From: Mariannaea sp. PMI_226
Lineage: Eukaryota; Ascomycota; Sordariomycetes; Hypocreales; Nectriaceae
Assembly (NCBI GenBank): GCA_024336345.1
Contig: JANFOG010000002.1
Location: forward strand, 4,154,001-4,218,000
Direction of reading: 5' to 3'
Length of the DNA: 64,000 nucleotides
Made by a program: the position numbers and the translations under genes
In this document: positions 62,001-64,000 of the stretch, piece after piece
Numbering within the stretch: the first letter of the stretch is position 1
How the letters are laid out: each line of letters opens with the position of its first letter
The notes under the pieces: generated by a model
What the model was told of the DNA's origin: nothing
The model's input: only the letters and a program-made list of their open reading frames with translations
The model's database searches: none

Positions 62001-63130
62001 CACTGCTGAAGGAAAGAAGAGAATTCTCGAGGGCCTTACTGATAACTTGTAAGCCTCAATATAACGAATAGTCTCATCTCCTTGTGCATAGTTGACAGGC
62101 ATCCCGACAGATTCAAGGAAAAACACAGACTCACGGTAGACCAACCTGCAACAACATGATACTACAGTTTTATCGGCAGTAAATCAAGAACTTCTTTTGG
62201 ATTGCATTATATCTAGCGCTCATCCCGTTGCCTCACAAGGGTTGCGAAGAGTGTTGAGACGGCCAGTCTTGGATTCTATCTGCCTCGCGAATGTTTAACC
62301 ACAACGAGATGATGTCTTCTGTAGTTATTAGCTATTTGGTCTCAATAAACATATAGTCTAGAAACTACCGAAATGACTATCTCTTCCTAGCTGCATCAGC
62401 TTTTTGTGTTGTTTCTAGTTTATATGGTTATTGTCAAGAGCCGCCTTCCTTCTCGAGCTATGAGTAATGTGCCAGTGTTATTCAGCATATCATTATAATT
62501 ATTCTGGACAAGGCTTTAAAGATTACTTCTCGTCATCATGGGAGGGTTATTCTCTTTTGCCATGATTCGGCAGCCAACGTCGTTTCCTATCCAGTCGCCA
62601 ATCCCAAACCAAGGTGAACGAGTTGAACTCAAGGTCTCAACTCTCATTCTTGTCTTCTCTTGAAATGCCGACCCAGCTCGTTTCTCCTGAAGACTTTTCC
62701 TTGGGCTGTGTCTGGTGTTCGCAGCACGCACACAGCCTCATGCTGGTAAACGTCCTAACACTTGCCATATGTCAATACAATTACCAAACAGTGGCACGGG
62801 TATCTCGACTGTCGCATCAAACCAATGACCTGTTTTGATGATGGTGTTGTGTAATGGCAGTGGCCTTTCAAAAGAGTAAACGATCTAACGAATTCTCATA
62901 AAGCCATTTTGCATTCAAGGTAGAAAGAAGAAATTCACCAACGCCAAGTATTAATTAGACATGTTTTGCTAAGTAGACGTAAAACTGCAAGTGCTGGAAC
63001 CCGATCTAAACAACTCGTGTTTAGTCGGAAATCTCACATTTTATCTACAACCCCCAGTTCTGCTGGTTCGTCGAGTTGGCAATAAACAGTCGAGGCAAGC
63101 AAGGCAAAAGAAATATTTGTTGAAAGCACC

Positions 63131-63138
63131 AAAAAAAA
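63131..63138 (-). terminator. RNA polymerase III terminator of tRNA-Gly copy 1
   Basis: A-run on the plus strand, giving eight T on the transcribed sense, 30 nt past the tRNA 3' end. Confidence 0.65.
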
Positions 63139-63168
63139 GAGTGTGAGCTGATTGAAGCTCGAATGAGC

Positions 63169-63250
63169 TGCGTGATCTGGGAATCGAACCCAGGGCTCCC
63201 CGACGTTACTCGAATGGCAACGGAGAATTTTACCACTAAACCAATCACGC
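63169..63250 (-). tRNA. tRNA-Gly (anticodon GCC) with 11-nt intron, copy 1
   Basis: 82 nt on the minus strand. The acceptor GCGUGAU pairs with AUCACGC, with discriminator A. The anticodon stem CUCCG/CGGGG (one U-G pair) closes the loop UUGCCA-N. An 11-nt intron (63204-63214) sits after position 37, the standard place for nuclear tRNA introns; the anticodon GCC is at 63218-63216. The T arm is CUGGG-UUCGAUU-CCCAG. The mature length of 71 fits tRNA-Gly. CCA is not encoded. Confidence 0.95.
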
Positions 63251-63363
63251 TTTGATGAATTCCCGCAGCCGTATTCCACATCAGAGGCTTCTCGCGAGCT
63301 CCTCAGGAGAGGAAAAAAGGAAAAAAGGAAAATGAGACGAAGCAGCTTTCGTTATGGGTAAAC

Positions 63364-63368
63364 AAAAA
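63364..63368 (-). terminator. RNA polymerase III terminator of tRNA-Gly copy 2
   Basis: Five T on the minus strand, 15 nt past the tRNA 3' end; a minimal Pol III stop. Confidence 0.5.
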
Positions 63369-63383
63369 TATGTGCTTGTGTGA

Positions 63384-63465
63384 TGCGTGATCTGGGAATC
63401 GAACCCAGGGCTCCCCGACGCTGCTCGGATGGCAACGGAGAATTTTACCACTAAACCAATCACGC
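63384..63465 (-). tRNA. tRNA-Gly (anticodon GCC) with 11-nt intron, copy 2
   Basis: Same strand and same 82-nt layout as the copy 215 nt to the left. The mature sequence is identical, while the 11-nt intron (63419-63429) differs at three positions. The anticodon GCC is at 63433-63431. The flanks are unrelated outside a few bases, so this is an old tandem duplication or two genes kept alike by selection or conversion. Confidence 0.95.
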
Positions 63466-64000
63466 TTCGATATTGCAGGGGTAGCCTATTGTTTACTATG
63501 AATCTCGCAAGTCTCTTGGACATGCATCTTCTCCAGCAACTGTTTGAGCTAGGTCAGCTCGGCTAATGTAGGTTTTGTGCGTCAAGTAGCCTCTTAAAAA
63601 ACCAATGCCAAAAAAAAATGGTGCCAAAAGAAATTCAATCCAGCGAGAATTCCTATTTTCTAGAGCCCTTCATGAGCTCGTACCAAGTTATCTCAAGTCT
63701 GTCGTACAAAGAAGATGCAACAGACTGGTGGACGAACTGGTGGACGAGCTAGTGGGTGTAAGTGCTTATATACTTTGATTTGGTTTGAGCCCCGATGCCA
63801 GACTCTGGACACATCATGGCCTTACTCTGGGTTATCCATCACTGCTCCTCGAGCCTCAGTCTCCAGCGTATCTCTATCTAAACTTATTCAATAAATTAGA
63901 CTCTGGCCAGGCTTTTGTCAGGCAAAGCTTCCTATAGTTACTGCTTGAACGCGTCTCTCGGCAATAAGTGGGGCCGGGGACGGCGGTCGAACCCGGAGAT
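63466..64000. other. Right-hand end of window, no supported gene
   Basis: About 535 nt beyond tRNA-Gly copy 2. It contains a small direct repeat (CTGGTGGACGA twice near 63730). The last ~30 bases are GC-rich with a GGTCGAACCC word that resembles a tRNA T-loop but does not fold properly. Confidence 0.5.

Larger units (their letters stand above)
53652..63168. other. 9.5-kb gene-poor tract
   Basis: Begins with the promoter and probably long leader of the CP2 gene. No ORF shows a known domain; those above 100 codons (54829-55254 minus, 57664-58209 plus, 61173-61598 minus) have skewed or low-complexity translations. It contains a 21-G run, other G-rich stretches near 58745-58790, and GTACTCCGTAC-type palindromes at 55298, 55335 and 59101. 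Dispersed GGTAGGTA/CCTACCTA-type words are common. No transposon ends or transposase are visible. Confidence 0.5.

Noticed and set aside
63971..64000. tRNA-like T-loop word at the right edge
   Set aside because: The word GGTCGAACCC resembles a minus-strand T loop, but the five flanking bases on each side do not pair, and the rest is outside the window.
1..64000. CRISPR array, 5S rRNA gene or intact transposon
   Set aside because: No spaced direct repeats of CRISPR type, no stretch matching the 5S rRNA core, and no transposase, reverse transcriptase or long terminal repeats in any frame.

Overview
The window looks like nuclear DNA of a filamentous ascomycete (Pezizomycotina, most likely a Sordariomycete such as a member of Hypocreales). 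The evidence is the gene set (Zn2Cys6 factor of the War1-like type, CP2/grainyhead factor of the CSP-2 type, SulP sulfate permease, Bem3-type RhoGAP, Bub2/Cdc16), the mostly short GT-AG introns (about 55-165 nt) with fungal branch sites such as TACTAAC or CTGAC, pyrimidine-rich leaders, and a tRNA-Gly(GCC) with a tiny intron. I could build twelve protein genes and three tRNA genes. There is no operon logic, no CRISPR array and no recognisable intact transposon. The exon models are mine, made by joining reading frames at GT-AG sites and checking phase. None is backed by RNA data.

Layout, left to right. At the left edge is the 3' end of a PAQR/hemolysin-III membrane protein (2-187, +). Next comes a small, apparently secreted cysteine-containing protein with a hydrophobic tail (354-1083, -), then Bub2/Cdc16, the spindle-position/septation GAP (2128-3733, -). 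A sulfate permease (7116-9622, +) and a WLM-family metalloprotease (10322-11819, +) follow. A 7.6-kb gene-free tract rich in short tandem repeats leads to a disordered basic/serine-rich protein (19457-20335, +). That gene converges with a Zn2Cys6 transcription factor (21755-24568, -) and a PX-PH-RhoGAP protein of the Bem3 type (25310-30360, -). An 8.2-kb gene-free tract separates these from a proline/arginine-rich small protein (38578-39259, +) and eIF2B-epsilon (40350-42660, +). The HAD 'Swiss army knife RNA repair-like' protein (43281-45145, -) is divergent from a DUF167 protein (46049-46402, +). A tRNA-Thr(AGU) follows at 46965, with a strong hairpin 140 nt downstream. The CP2/grainyhead factor (50988-53651, -) is the last protein gene. 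After 9.5 kb with no supported gene come two tandem tRNA-Gly(GCC) genes (63169-63465, -).

The genes do not form one pathway. Most are housekeeping or regulatory: translation initiation (eIF2B-epsilon, tRNAs), polarity and septation (Bub2, Bem3-like), development (CSP-2-like), sulfur uptake, and DNA-protein crosslink repair (WLM protease). Three long gene-poor tracts (11.8-19.5, 30.4-38.6 and 53.7-63.2 kb) take up roughly 40 percent of the window, which is sparse for such a fungus. The items most worth following up are the small secreted protein near the left end, the long hairpin behind tRNA-Thr, the intron-only divergence of the tandem tRNA-Gly pair, the overlapping upstream ORF on the Zn2Cys6 factor, and the recurrent GTACTCCGTAC-like palindrome found only in gene-free DNA.
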